Program-made: the position numbers and the translations under genes
Notes under the pieces: model-generated
Database searches by the model: none
Seen by the model: only the letters and a program-made list of their open reading frames with translations
Told to the model about the DNA's origin: nothing
Source of the DNA: Anodontia alba
Lineage: Eukaryota > Mollusca > Bivalvia > Lucinida > Lucinidae
Assembly (NCBI GenBank): GCA_964016985.1
Contig: OZ024826.1
Coordinates: 69,656,768 to 69,720,767, forward strand
Reading direction: 5' to 3'
Length of the DNA stretch: 64,000 nucleotides
Shown here: piece after piece, positions 1 to 11,769 of the stretch
Layout: every line of letters begins with the position of its first letter
Position numbering within the stretch: the first letter of the stretch is position 1

Positions 1-950
1 ATGATTACGAAAGCGCTATATGCAAACGTTCTATTGCATCGCTTTGCAAAGTTCTATGGACTTGAAAATCGAATAAGGAAAAAAGAAACGTTGATTCATT
101 TTCTTATTCCTTAGTCGCAGTTTGTACTGTTGAAAGTAGGAAAACTATAGCATTATGCTTAGATGTGAAAATGATCATGAATGCGCTATATGCGAATGTT
201 CTGAACCTTTCTGTAAGAAAGATGACGTAAAATTGACCTATTTTGAATACGGACCGAAAATGGACCTTAAGTGACATGATCCTTTATAGAATGTTGAAAC
301 CTATACCATTATGATTAGAAGTAAAAATGTTCATGAATGCGCTTTATACGAACTTCTATAGCATTGCTTTTCAAAGTTCAAAGGACTTGCAAATCGAATA
401 AGGAAAATACTGATTTCTTTCCTTTTTCCTTATTCGCAATTTGTACTGTTAAAATTCGGAAACCTATTGCATTATGCTTAGAAGTGAAAATGATCATGAA
501 TGCGCTATATGGGAATGTTCCGAACCTTTTTGTAAGGAAAACGGCGTAAAATTAACTTATTTTGAATATGGGCCGAAAATGGACCTTAACTGACTTGACC
601 CTTTATAAAATGTGGAAACTAATACCATTATGATTAGAAGCAAAATGTTCATGAATGCGCTATATGCAAACACTGTTTTGCATCGGTTTGCAAAATTCTA
701 TGGACTTGAAAATCGAATAAGGAAAAAGGAAATGTTGATTCATTTCTTTTTCCTTATTCGCAGTTTGTACTGTTGAAATTCGGAAACCTTTTGCATTGCG
801 CTTAGAAGTGGAAATGATCATGAGTGCGCTATATGCGAATGTTCCGAACCTTTTTGTAAGCAAAAACGTAAAATCGACACATTTTGAATTAGGCCGAAAA
901 TCGACCTTAACTTGCATGACCCTTTCTAAAATATTTAAACCTATACCATT
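1..950. repeat. ~325 bp satellite array, left block (about 3 units)
   Basis: The phrase CTTATTCGCAGTTTGTACTG recurs near 109, 428 and 750, a period of about 320 bp. Each unit has two half-units sharing ATTATGnTTAGAnGT..TCATGAATGCGCTATATGCGAA, so the unit is a diverged dimer of ~165 bp. Between the half-units lies an inverted repeat of the GAATAAGGAAAAAGGAAAT type with a short loop. Small open frames here (337-549 plus, 660-917 minus) repeat with the unit and are not genes. The array runs off the left edge. Confidence 0.9.
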
Positions 951-1474
951 AATATGAATTTAATAGGTGCTACCTATATCCGTGCGTCCAAATTATCACC
1001 ACATGCTTCATAGGTGGGTTGGCCGGATCTAACTGAATTTGATTTCAGACCACGCTTGACTTCTGAATCCACTGCATGAATTGCGATATAACGTCCGTCA
1101 ACAATATTTCAGTAGTTTAGAGACATTGCCTCCAAATTTGTGGGACTTTTACCCGACCCGATCACATGAATTCGGGTCCTGCTTAGTTACTAGCAGCTCT
1201 GCCATGAAGGCTTTAGGCAGCCCATCTATTTCGCGGGCCCGATGGGCGGGGGCCATGCTTTCCGAATACCGAAAACTAGTGTATGCCGATGGCAGGTACA
1301 ACGACAATACATTTTCGTGCGATTACCTGAAATTCATTTTACTGCTTCAGGATTTTTTCTAAAGATTTTTGACTGTTTTTGATTTTTTGTGCGTTTTTAT
1401 CTTTGTTTCTTTTTGGTCTTGTTTTTCTTCCTTTCTTTCTTTTTTTTGTTTTTGCGAGTCTACATATTATGAAA

Positions 1475-1516
<42 letters not shown>

Positions 1517-2000
1517 GAACCGGTCGAACAAACACATTATTGTGTCGAAGTTTTTACAGATTATCACGTGAAAAGAGCGTTAAGTCTATGTGTTATTTAA
1601 AAATCTACATCAAAGTGTACAGTATGCACTAAACGAATCACGCTTAGTTTGTAAATAGACGGAGAATGGATAGAAATAAAATTCGAAGTGGAGACAAAAT
1701 TCAAAATGGCGGCGATCGCAAATTTTGTAGGCTGACGTCATGTCTCGTGATTCAACCCCTTGCAATTGGAATACTTGGCGTTATTGGCTGTTTTGTTGCT
1801 ATTATCGGCATGGCCGCCGTGTCAATAGCCTCGGCCAAATCACGGAACGCTTATTGTTTTTCAGGATAAGCACCGAACCACCCAAGCGTTTGTTGGACCA
1901 TCACAGTTTTGGTCACACACATCACTGGTCACATAGTTAGTCTATAGTAGTGCGTCTGCACGCCGAACAGCTTCGCGGTTCGGGTTGGACGCACTTATAA
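951..2000. mobile_element. Insertion of unknown type inside the satellite
   Basis: The satellite is broken after CCTATACCATTA near 950 and resumes with AATAGAAGTGAAAATG near 2000, so about 1.05 kb has been inserted. GTGCGTCCAA at 982 and TTGGACGCAC at 1985-1994 form a 10 bp inverted pair close to the two edges. The right end also has a small hairpin in CGAACAGCTTCGCGGTTCG. Inside lie a 36-base A run (1478-1513) and several short frames (1081-1362, 1666-1869) without recognisable domains. Whether the 10 bp pair marks the true ends is uncertain, since the left copy is some 30 bp inside the break. Confidence 0.5.
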
Positions 2001-3800
2001 ATAGAAGTGAAAATGATTATGAATGCGCTATATGCAAACGCTGTTTTGCATCGGTTTGCAAAGTTCTATGGACTTGAAAGTCGCATAAGGAAAAAGGAAA
2101 CGCTGATTCATTTCCTTTATCCTTATTCGCAGTTTGTACTGTTGAAAGTCGGAAACTTATAGCATTATGCTTAGATGTTGAAATGATCATGAATGCGCTA
2201 TATGCGAATGTTCCAAACCTATTTGTAAGAAAGCTGACGTACAATCGACTTATTTTGAATAGGGGCCGAAAATGGACCTTAAGTGACATGACCCTTTATA
2301 GAATGTTGAAACCTATACCATTATGATTAGAAGTAAAAATGTTCATGAATGCGCAATATGCGAACGTTCTATTGCATCGCTTTGCAAAGTTCTATGGACT
2401 AGACAATCGAATAAGGAAAAAGTAAATGCTGATTCATTGCCTTTTTTCTTATTCGCAATTTGTACCGTTGAAAGTCGGGAACCTATAGTATTATGCGAAT
2501 GTTTCGAACCGTTTTGTAATAAATAAAAGTCAAAAAGATTATAAGATGACGTAAAATCGACTTATTTTGAATAGGGGCCGAAAATGGACCTTTAGTTACA
2601 TGACCCTTTATAGAATGTTAAAACCTATACCATCATGGTTAGAAGTAAACTGATTATGAATGCGCTATCTGCGAACGTTCTATTGCATCGTTTTGCTAAG
2701 TTCTATAGACTTGAAAATGGAACATGGAAAAAGAAAATGCGGACTCAGTTCTTTTCCTTTTTCCTTATTCGCAGTTTGTACTGTTGAAATTCGGAAAACC
2801 TAAAGCGTTATGCTTAGAAGTGAAAATGATCATGAATACGCTATATGCGAATGTTTCGAACTTTTCTTTTAGTAAAAAGACGTAAAATCGACTTTGCAAA
2901 ATTCTAATGATTTGAAAATCGAATAAGGAAAAAGTAAATACTGATTCATTTCCGTTTTCCTTATTCGCAGTTTGTACTGTTGAAAGTCGGAAACCTATAG
3001 CATTATGCTTAGAAGTGAAAATGATCATGAATGCGCTATATGCGAATGTTCCGAACCTTTTTTAAGCTAAATGAAATAAAATGGACTTAGTTTGAATAGG
3101 GGCTGAAAATGGTCCTTAACTGACATGACCTTTTATAGAATGTTGAAACCTTTACCATTATGATTAGAAGTAAAATGTTCATGAAAGCGCTATATTCGAA
3201 CGTTCTATTGCATCGCTTTGCAAAGTTCTATGCACTTGAAAATCGAATAAGGAAAAAGGAAATGCTGAATCATTTCCTTTTTCCTTATTCGCAGTTTGTA
3301 CCGTTGAAAATCGGAAACCTATAGCATTATGCTTAGATGTGGGAATGATCATGAATGCGCTATATGCGAATGTTTTGAACTTTTTTGTAAGAAAGATGAC
3401 GTAAAGTCGACTTTTTTTTTTAATATGGGCCGAAAATGTACCTTAAGTGACAGGACCCTTTATAGAATGTTTAAACGTATACCATTATGATTAGAAGTAA
3501 CAATGTTCATGAATGCGCTATATGCAAACGTTCTCAAGCATCGCTTTTCAAAGTTCTAAGGACTTGAAAATCGAATAAGGAAAAAGGAAATGCTGATTCA
3601 TTTCCTTCTTCCTTATTCGCAGTTTGTACCGTTGAAAGTCGGAAACCTATAGCATTATGCTTAGATGAGGAAATGATCATGGATACGCTATATGCGAATG
3701 TTTCGAACCTTTTTATAAGAAAGATGACGTAAAATCTACTAATTTTGAATAGAGGCCGAAAATGGACCTTAACTGACATGACCCTTTGTAAAAGTTCGAT
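2001..3800. repeat. ~325 bp satellite array, right block (about 5.5 units)
   Basis: This is the continuation of the array after the insertion. The marker phrase occurs near 2121, 2450, 2764, 2961, 3283 and 3611. Most steps are 312-330 bp; one step of 197 bp marks an internal deletion. Units are perhaps 85-90% alike by eye. Minus-strand frames at 2017-2289, 2765-3028 and 3534-3779 share similar peptides only because the DNA repeats. Confidence 0.9.
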
Positions 3801-3814
3801 TTGACAAAATAAAT

Positions 3815-3880
3815 CAAGGAAAAGGAATAAGGAAAAAGGAATAAGGAAAAAAGAATAAGGAAAAAAGGAACTTACTTAAC
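3815..3880. repeat. Short tandem GAATAAGGAAAA repeat at the satellite edge
   Basis: Four to five copies of GAATAAGGAAAAA, the same motif as the hairpin arm of the satellite unit. It looks like slippage expansion of one hairpin arm at the array border. Confidence 0.75.
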
Positions 3881-3939
3881 AGTCGTTTTTGATGATACCT
3901 GCGTCTAGTACTGTGAAAATCAAAAGTCATAGGTAGGAC

Positions 3940-4393
3940 ATGGTGTTTAAGGCCAAAGAAGTTCAAGACACAAGGTGTTGGGCAGTGTATTTCGAGACGC
4001 AAAAGGAGTAATACTGTTTGACTTGTTATCAAAGGAGCACAATAACTGGCGAGCATTATGCAAACCTACCTTGACTGGTTAAGATTCGCAATACGTGAAA
4101 AACGACATGATAAACTCTATAAGTGTTCTGCAGCAGCAAGACAATGCAAGTCTACAATTATAAGGATTCAATGGATGTTGAAAAGCGTCATAATACGACA
4201 TCCTGCCTATTTGCCTGATTGGACACATAGCGAGTTTGGTTTGTTCCTAAACCATTTCCGGTCCAGTGACGTGTCATGGCAGCAACGGAGGAGTTGGTTA
4301 ATGCAACCGTTCGCGAGTTCTGATGATGATGGCAATGGAACACCGTTGGGCAAAATATTTCATGCTCGAGGGTAATTTTTTGGAAAAAGAATA
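3940..4393 (+). pseudogene. Mariner-type transposase relic, C-terminal half
   Basis: Decayed copy of the catalytic core and tail of a mariner transposase, in several frames. FRDAKGVILFDLL parallels FWDAKGVIMLDFL of the copy at 5072-5629. Next comes a block equivalent to LRTAIREKR..GKL, then HPAYLPDWTHSEFGLF, the mariner HPPYSPDLAPSDFHLF motif with the last catalytic Asp. The final stretch MEHRWAKYFMLEGNFLEKE ends at a natural stop and resembles the usual mariner C terminus. Frameshifts and stops throughout make it non-functional. It abuts the satellite. Confidence 0.82.
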
Positions 4394-4990
4394 GGTCGAT
4401 CCCGAACGGAAGAAATATAGGCTGGTAACTTAATGACTCCCCCGATTGAGAGTATAAAATTGACCAACCTACTTTACTGTCATACAATAACTATCATTCA
4501 GTCATTTTCTATTTATCTGAATATCGTTTAGAAGGGTTTTGCCTCCGTTGAAAGGCAATCACGTGAGAAAAATATCTTCGATGGTTATCTGACCAAAATA
4601 GTAAGGCGGTCTAGTTCAAGCGGCTGCGTGGGTACTGCTATTCGCTAATGAATAAAATGTTGGTACTTTATCAGTTATTAAAATAAGCAAAGAAAAGACT
4701 TTTTACTGACGTTATTTAAGGTGGTACAAAAATCAGAGGTCGATTTTTAAAAAAATCTAACTTTTTTTCTAATATTTTTTATTTGAAAGTAGGATCTATG
4801 GCGAATAAGAAAATTATTAAAATAGTATAAGAGGGGGTGTCAATAAATAACCAGCCTGTCCCATTTCCGATGGACCGAGACGGTCACGATTTTCATGCTT
4901 TGTTTCAATATATGTTTTATACATGGATACAAAATTGCACACGTGTCGAGTCATTCTTTAATAAGATATTGAATGTCAAACAAAATTCTG
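4394..4990. other. AT-rich spacer between mariner relics
   Basis: No gene or clear repeat was seen, apart from the possible transposon end near 4831-4861 (GTGTCAATAAATAACC). Confidence 0.5.
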
Positions 4991-5629
4991 GGTAGGGAAT
5001 TCAAACGCGGTAGAACGTCTTTAGAAGATGAAGCCAGGTCTTGACGCCCACTGGATGCCACCGACGAAGAAATGTGCAAGAAAGTTCGGGATCTAGTATA
5101 CTCTGATAGGCGAATTCAGGTGGAAGAAATAGCGCAGGCATTAGGCATTTCACATGGTAGCGTTTCAACAATCTTACATGATCGTTTAGGTATGCGCAAG
5201 CTAACAGCCCGTTGGGTCCCCAAATCCCTTAGTGATGAGCAAATGGCAACCAGAGCATCAGTATGCAGCGCCTTGTTGAAGCGTTTCAGGTCAAAAGATG
5301 ATTTTCTTTTACGTCTGGTGACTGTAGATGAGACTTGGGTTCATTATTATGAGCCAGAGAATAAAGCTCAGTGGGTAGGGCCTGGGTCCCCGAGGCCGAA
5401 GAAGATCAAGACGCAACCATCGGCTGGCAAGGTGATGGCCACAGTATTTTGGGACGCAAAAGGCGTTATTATGTTGGACTTTTTACCCAAGAGAAGTACA
5501 ATAACTGGAGTGTACTATGCAAACTTGTTAGACCAGCTGAGGACCGCAATCCGTGAAAAACGCCAAGGTAAACTCTCTAAAGGTGTTTTGCTGCAACAGG
5601 ACAACGCGAGAGTCCAGACGTTCTTGTAA
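4991..5629 (+). pseudogene. Mariner transposase relic, N-terminal and central part
   Basis: From 4991 the frame reads GREFKRGRTSLEDEARS, then an in-frame TGA where mariner proteins have Gly of SGRP, then RPLDATDEEMCKK and an open stretch of 185 codons from 5072. Visible are a helix-turn-helix (VEEIAQALGISHGSVSTILH), the linker RKLTARWVPKSL, the first catalytic Asp in VTVDETWVHYYEPE and the second in LLQQDNARV. Translation stops just after that, so the third Asp and C terminus are missing. This is the IS630/Tc1/mariner superfamily, DD34D type. A possible end sequence, AGGGGGTGTCAATAAATAACC, lies near 4831. Inactive because of the TGA and the truncation. Confidence 0.88.
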
Positions 5630-5839
5630 CAAATTTTCCTGGACGTTCCATACCTCGAAATAGGCAATGAGTGATCAATTGATTGTGAATATTACCAGGA
5701 GAATAAGGTTTGTGGATGTGTACATTCCTCGAAGGTCCGTATTAGTTAAAATTTATGTATGATCTGTTCATATTCATTGTTCTATATATAAGTTTAAATC
5801 GTTGAATCTTATATAATTTGAGACTCGAAGTGAAGAATA

Positions 5840-6175
5840 TAAATTTAAAGGTTGGTTTTAGAAACAAAGAACACACAAAAGAACGAAAACCAGAGACTCG
5901 GTTTTATTATGTCTCTTCATATAACCAATGGTGTTTGCGATACTGTATACGTACCCTAGCACCTGTTTAAACGGGATTCGATTTTCAAGGTAAAAAATAT
6001 AATCTGCACTATGCTGAAGTATGGGGAGACGCATTACGGCCGTCACACGGCATTTAACACTAACTTCCATGAAGTAATATAAAAAATCTAAAAAGTTGCC
6101 TTTAGAAACGAAGAACACACAAAAGAACGAAAACCGGAGCCTCGGTTTTATTAAGCGTCTTCATACATAGCAATG
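5840..6175. repeat. Dispersed repeat, two tandem ~240 bp units
   Basis: TTTAGAAACnAAGAACACAC followed by AAAAGAACGAAAACC(A/G)GAG occurs near 5855 and again near 6098. Each is followed by a CTCGGTTTTATTA segment and preceded by a GTCACACGGCATTTAACAC-type block. The same unit, again as a pair, occurs at 38180-38520, and single pieces occur at 17720-17795 (reverse) and 29050-29110. The family is not known to me by name. Confidence 0.8.
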
Positions 6176-6397
6176 AAGTTTACGTTTATGTCATTAAAAG
6201 TGGGTGTCAACGGAACAGATGCTTTTATAAAGAAAAGCATAAAGCATTATTAAATGTTCCTCACATGAATTCCTCTGCTCATCTTTCTCTAAAATGTGCC
6301 CTAATTAAGTGAATATTTTACCACAACATTTTCCAGTACTTTTAAAAAACCTAAGTGCACAGTGGGGTAATTAGGTCAAATATGGTAAAAAAGTGTC

Positions 6398-6530
6398 TGT
6401 CATGGATGTTTAGAGTGGAGGGGAAAAATCCGTCCTTTGGGGATCACAGTCCGGCATCATGAGGTGATGCCGGACAGTGAGTGACCCCGCAGGACGGAAT
6501 TTTGCATCCACCCTCTCTTCCATGAAAGCC
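6398..6530. repeat. Foldback (long imperfect hairpin), ~130 bp
   Basis: The centre GTCCGGCATCATGAGGTGATGCCGGAC splits into 11-base arms, GTCCGGCATCA and TGATGCCGGAC, round a 5-base loop. Outward, GGGGATCAC pairs with GTGACCCC, AATCCGTCCT with AGGACGGAATT, and TCATGGA with TCCATGA near the edges. There is no coding potential. It could be a miniature inverted-repeat element or a hairpin RNA locus; no target duplication was identified. Confidence 0.75.
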
Positions 6531-6539
6531 TATTATAAT

Positions 6540-8456
6540 GTTTATTCTCAGAAGCCAACCTGAAACACATCAGTGTGCTTTCATCTTAGTTGATCTGGCC
6601 TTTGGACATCTCTAGGAATGACGTATTTTTATTGGCGTTTCATTCTAAATGAAAAACATTTATTCTGATATATTGCTCCATTTGTTTAATTCGTGTATAA
6701 AATGCAAAAATCAATGACCATAATTTAACAAAAATGTTATAAAGTTTATCAGTATTATTTTGGGAATACTTTGAAATAGTTTTACATGTGTTTCTCTTCT
6801 GCATGAAGTTGTCATTGATTTTAAGCCTGTGATATTTCAGTTCATTTATGGAACAGTGCTATAAACGTGTTTAAGACCATTGTCAGTATTCTATTCTTCT
6901 GTTAAAATAAAATTAAAACATTAAACGCCAATATTATCACTATAACAGTCTTTATATTGGAACTACGTTTACTCCATGCTGTTATTTGTCCCGGAATGGC
7001 AAACGTAATCAATTTGTACAGCCTACTTAGCGTTTGTTGTGCATATGTAAAAGCTTAGAGCACAAACAAAGCCATTGATCAGATCACACTGCCTGGATAT
7101 ACAGGCTGACCTCTTTTCGCTGAGTGCACAAGCATAATTTTGTTTATCATTAAACACAGAGAGTGGCCCAAACGATAATTAAAACTAAAATGGGCATTTG
7201 CTTGATCAGCAATGCGCCAATTACTCTCTCTTTAGTACAAAAAGCCCATTTTCTACCTTAATACGTCATTTACCTGTCATTTTCAATGGATCAAATCGAA
7301 ACCTAAAGATTATCAGGACAAGGATAAAATCTCAGACGATTATGAAATTTGGATAGAAAGGACTTTTTAATATCACTTATATTTTTACACTTCAGAGATA
7401 TCTGTTCTTGATGGCAGGAAACAGCCCCTACTCCTTGTATCAGATTATTAAGACATCAGGACATGCATAACGTTTCGGTTGAATTCGAAATACTTCCGGA
7501 CCGGAGTTACTTGTCTTTGAGGGTCAAAATAGCCCTTCTGAGCATGTTTTTCACAGATGTTGCTCATTGGCTGACTTTTTTTTTTATCCTGTTGCTAACT
7601 CTTAGCTTGGATTAAGGAAACCGAAAGCTATTTTAGTCTCTTTGTATTGATTGAACATTTCAATGCTCGCGTGTGCTTTTTATACTTTTAAATAAGCATG
7701 TGAAAATCACATAATTCAATCCGAGTTTTGTGATTTACAGTTTTTGGTAGCATAACAATATAAGGCTAAGTAGTTTACATCAATCTTACATACAGTGTGT
7801 CTCTGTATGCTGGCTCTGTGAAGCTATTCGGCGATTTGTATTTGTTTAGTCACATAAACTTATATTCATTTCGCCTCCTTACTATAATATACGAGTGTTT
7901 GTAGGCTGCACATTGTTTAGCTTATTTAATTACCTTTCTAACTAATATAATTATGTATTTATTTTGCATTTTTTAAAATCTTACGATGCGTCAATGTGCA
8001 GCAGGGGTCAAAATAAAAAATAGACAAATGACCAACAATAGCAGAGTGGGGTCAACGTATGCCGTTAACAATTTGCATGTCGAATGGAATAATATTCCTG
8101 CACACGTCATCCAACGCCATGACGTAATTGGTAAACAATGACTGCGGTTTTTAAATGTTGAACGTTAAAATTGCCAAAACGCTGAATATAGTCAGAGAAA
8201 AGAAAGTACCTGCATAAAGTTGGTTAACCGATGACTCATATTGTGAATGTGGGTGGAGAAGTTGAAAACCCAAATCAATACATATCGCAATGCCAGAACT
8301 AGGTTGTACACAAATAAAAGTTAAGAAACAGATACTTCTGAGATTAGGAGAGAACAACCTGACATTAGAAATGTACCTAGACGTAAGAGAACCAGAGCCA
8401 GATGATTAAGTAGACAACAAATGCATTCCCAAGCCTCCTTGACACATACATTGACT

Positions 8457-8457
<1 letters not shown>
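6540..8457. other. Unannotated AT-rich stretch
   Basis: No homologous coding sequence, tandem repeat or inverted repeat stands out. A missing upstream glutamate receptor exon ending in phase 1 could lie here or further left, but I could not recognise one. Confidence 0.5.

Positions 8458-8498
<41 letters not shown>
8458..8498 (+). repeat. Poly-A run (41 bases)
   Basis: Uninterrupted A tract. It is followed about 140 bp on by CCAAATCAAATCAAATCAAACCAAA, a small pentamer repeat. It may be the tail of an old retroposed copy, but no body was recognised upstream. Confidence 0.8.
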
Positions 8499-8500
<2 letters not shown>

Positions 8501-8759
8501 CTAATAATTTTAATTTTAATTTAAACACTGAACTTCACGATGCGCAAAAAATACCATTAGGTTATATTTGGAAGAAAGAACTGACAAAAGCCAATACTTT
8601 ATGTTACCACGGCCAATTGATGGCTGAGAACCAAACCCATCCCAACCAAATCAAATCAAATCAAACCAAAGATATTTGCTGTAAAATGTGTTTGAACATA
8701 AAAATGATAATATAAGGAATTATTCTATTGTGGTAAGTGTCTGAGCAAATGTATGTTTT

Positions 8760-9090
8760 TACCGCTGTGGAGGCTGAGGGCGAGGGTGGGATCCCGTGGC
8801 TTAGACCCTCCCCACCCCGGCGGTTCATAGCTGGCCGTTCCGGGACGGTGTTTTTGTTATTGTACTGTTTGTTAATTGTTGTGTAGTGTGGTGTTTCGCT
8901 TTCTGGTGGTTTTCTTTTGTGGTTGTGTAATTTGATTATATATTCATTTAAGTTTGTTTGGCGGATTATGCACCTTTTAGGGAAAGAGTTGCCGCTTGCC
9001 GTCTGTTCATTTTGTGGCTGTTTATTGGACTTGTCTGTCTTTCCCTTTAGTGTGGAGGCTTGATGTTGATCTGATTGTATCAGTTCCTGA
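8760..9090. repeat. Dispersed repeat related to 27020-27125
   Basis: The part at 8980-9090 (AAAGAGTTGCCGCTTGCC..TTTGTGGCTGTTTATT..TTCCCTTTAGTGT..TGATGTTGATCTGAT) is matched in reverse by 27020-27125. The left part has a GGCCGTTCCGGGACGG segment similar to the CTGACCGTTCnAAGACGG block of the repeats near 40420 and 57130. No open frame. Confidence 0.6.
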
Positions 9091-9279
9091 GTTCTTCTAT
9101 TTACTATGTTGAATCAATGCCCGCATATAAATGCCAAGCTTATCTGTGAGTGCTTTTCAAGATGCCCTATGCTCAAAAAATATCAAACCTTGAGAACTCG
9201 ACCATGATACACCAGTAGATCTTTTATTTAGCAAACTTTATGACCTCATTATGAGTATGGCTGATTTATTATTAAAACA

Positions 9280-11640
9280 TGAAATCTAACAACGCTTTAA
9301 AACGCCGACCAAACAAAAAGTGGTTTGATATAGATTTGCATCGAATGCGCAGAATGCTTGATCAAAAAAGGGTAAGTGTATGCTAGGTTTCAAAATGATC
9401 CACACATTCGCGGCGCCTACTATAAATTTAGAAAACAATATGTAACGGTTTGTAAGCAAGAAAAAAAAAAGAACCTACAAGTCTTAATTATTGGAAAAAT
9501 AGAACACTTCATGACAATGATCCAAAATGATATTAGAAACTTTTGTGGAAATTTAAGGAATGTAGAAATCACAGAGCCTTTAGTCTCTGGCAAATTGATG
9601 GACCATTTGTCAAATTTGAACTCAATATTTGGAAGATTGAATGACAGGGTACAGAACATTTCCAGGCCTTTGGACCAGCAAGAAACCATCAATGAGTTCT
9701 GTGAAATTGACTTTAGAATTAACACAAAGGAATTTTTTCATGCCACAATGTCTTTTAAGTAATAAAGCTGTAGGTTTTTATTCAGTATCTAATGAAACGT
9801 TGAAATATGGGTTTAATCACTCATAAAGTTGTCTCATAAAGGTCTTCAGTATAATTCTAAGTTACTTATCCTATGGAATATATAATGCATATATTACACA
9901 AGTTTATAAAGGCGGCTCTTTAGATGATCCAAACAATTACAGATGGGTTTCAACACTTTCTTGCACAGCAAAATTGTTCAATACAATATTAACTAAAAGA
10001 CTTAACGCTGTCCTCGATAGTCATGAAGTGATAAGTCCCATGCAGATTGGTTTTACAAAGAAAGCCAGAATCTCAGACCATATGTTTGCTTTAAGAACAG
10101 AATTAGAAAAATATACAAAAGATTACAAGGGTAAGTTATTTTCATTTTTATTGATTTTTGGAAAGCTTTCGATTGATCGAACACAATACTCTAAACTCAG
10201 GCAAACAGGAATTTTTGGGAACTTTTATAACAATTTAATGTATGCTACTACTTTTTAAGTGTAATAAATGAAGTCTGGTTTTACCAAGCCATTTTCTTCA
10301 AACATTGATGTCCGACAAGCTGATACTTAAGTCCTGGTCTTTTTTTTTAAGTATTCTTAAATGATCTGAAATATTTGATAGTGCTTGTGAGGGCGTTGAT
10401 ATAGATACTTATCATTTAGATTGTTTGTTATATTCAAATAATGTTATTTTGTTGTCTAAAGCTGAAACAGGTCTTAAGAACTGCATAAGCAAACTTGGAA
10501 AATATTGTGATGACTGGTGTCTAGAAGTAAATTATGCTAAATAAAAGTTTATCGTTTTTGATAAGGTAGGCAAATTTTATGAAAGAAAGTTTACCTACAA
10601 AGACCGAAGACTAGAAAGCGTCAGGGAAAACAGACATTTTGGTTTAACATTTGCTATATCTGTTTCCTTTTCTTATACATCATCGGAGCTGTACAAGAAA
10701 GGACTGAAAGTATATTTGGTAGATCATTCCCGAACATTAATGCGGACTGTGTTTGATCATACCATTAAACCTATACGTACTTTTGGAAGTGAAATCTGGG
10801 GATAAATCTCGTGATTCGACCTAGTCAGTTGATAAAATTTATAAAGATTTACATGCAGAAAACTTACATATTAACTTTTGTAGCTATACCCTCGGAGTAC
10901 ATTCAAAAACTTCTAATATGACAGTCCTTACCTTGGTGAACTAGGTCGTTTCCCTCTGTATAATGATATTTATGAAAATATAATTAAATTTTATTTACAC
11001 GTGCAACAAAAGAATACTAATTAATTACTGGGAGAAACATTAGAGCGTAGTAAACAACTGAATAATGACTATTATAAACCTTGGTTTGCGTAACAACTAT
11101 TTTACAAGAAAGACAACTAAATAGAAAAAAAAATATGACACTAGTCAAAAACAATCTACGAAGTCTATACAAAAATATGTAGTCGACTAATGAAGAAGCT
11201 CTTCAGAAAAAGAATAAACTTCGAACATTTGCATTATTTAAATCGAATTTCGAGAAAGAATTATACCTAGAAACAGACGATGATATAAATAGAATGGCAT
11301 GCTTGACAAGAGTCAAAATAAGTGCTAACAGACTAGAAGTATAATCTGGAAGGTATAAGAAACAACCTGTTTCCGAAAACATGTAAACTGTGTAAATTAG
11401 ATGAAGTAGAGGATGAAGTATAATTTTTATGCAACTGTTCGGCAATAACATTGAAAGACAAATTGTACTCGCTTCAGTTGTTGCACATATTCCTAAATTG
11501 AGGTTACCTAATAAAAAAAAAAGAAATTTATCTGGTTGATGTCATGTGAGGATAAAACAGCTGTGCACGATTTAGCTGATTTTACCTACAAATGTTTCGA
11601 GAAGAAAAAAGAGATCTTAACGTAGTCTCTTCTTCTAAAC
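9280..11640 (+). mobile_element. Non-LTR retrotransposon (LINE) relic
   Basis: Fragments of one LINE polyprotein appear in order in shifting frames. First is the post-endonuclease linker KKWFDIDLHRMRRML..RGAYYKFRKQYVTVCK (9320-9450). The reverse transcriptase start NYRWVSTLSCTAKLFNTILTKRL follows, then QIGFTKKARISDHMFALR (9935-10110) and a damaged LLIFGKLSID where DFRKAFD is expected. After a degraded VRQADT comes LLYSNNVILLSKAETGLKNCISKLGKYCDDW (10420-10520), in which the YADD catalytic motif has become YSNN. The tail contains KLCKLDEVEDEV and FLCNCS, then ADFTYKCFEKRKEI. Many stops and the lost active site show a dead copy. The Jockey/CR1 group is likely. Confidence 0.85.
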
Positions 11641-11740
11641 TAAAAAGGAACATTTGATTTATCGATGGTCTCTTTCTCTCTCTCTCTCTCTTTTTCTCTC
11701 TGTCTCTCTGTCGGTCTGTGTCTCTCTCTCTGTTTTGGGG
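11640..11740. repeat. CT-rich low-complexity tract
   Basis: Imperfect (TC)n with TCTCTGTC variants. The minus-strand frames here, rich in R, E and K, are artefacts of it. Confidence 0.85.
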
Positions 11741-11769
11741 GTATTGTATAAATGAACTGCACAATGAGA

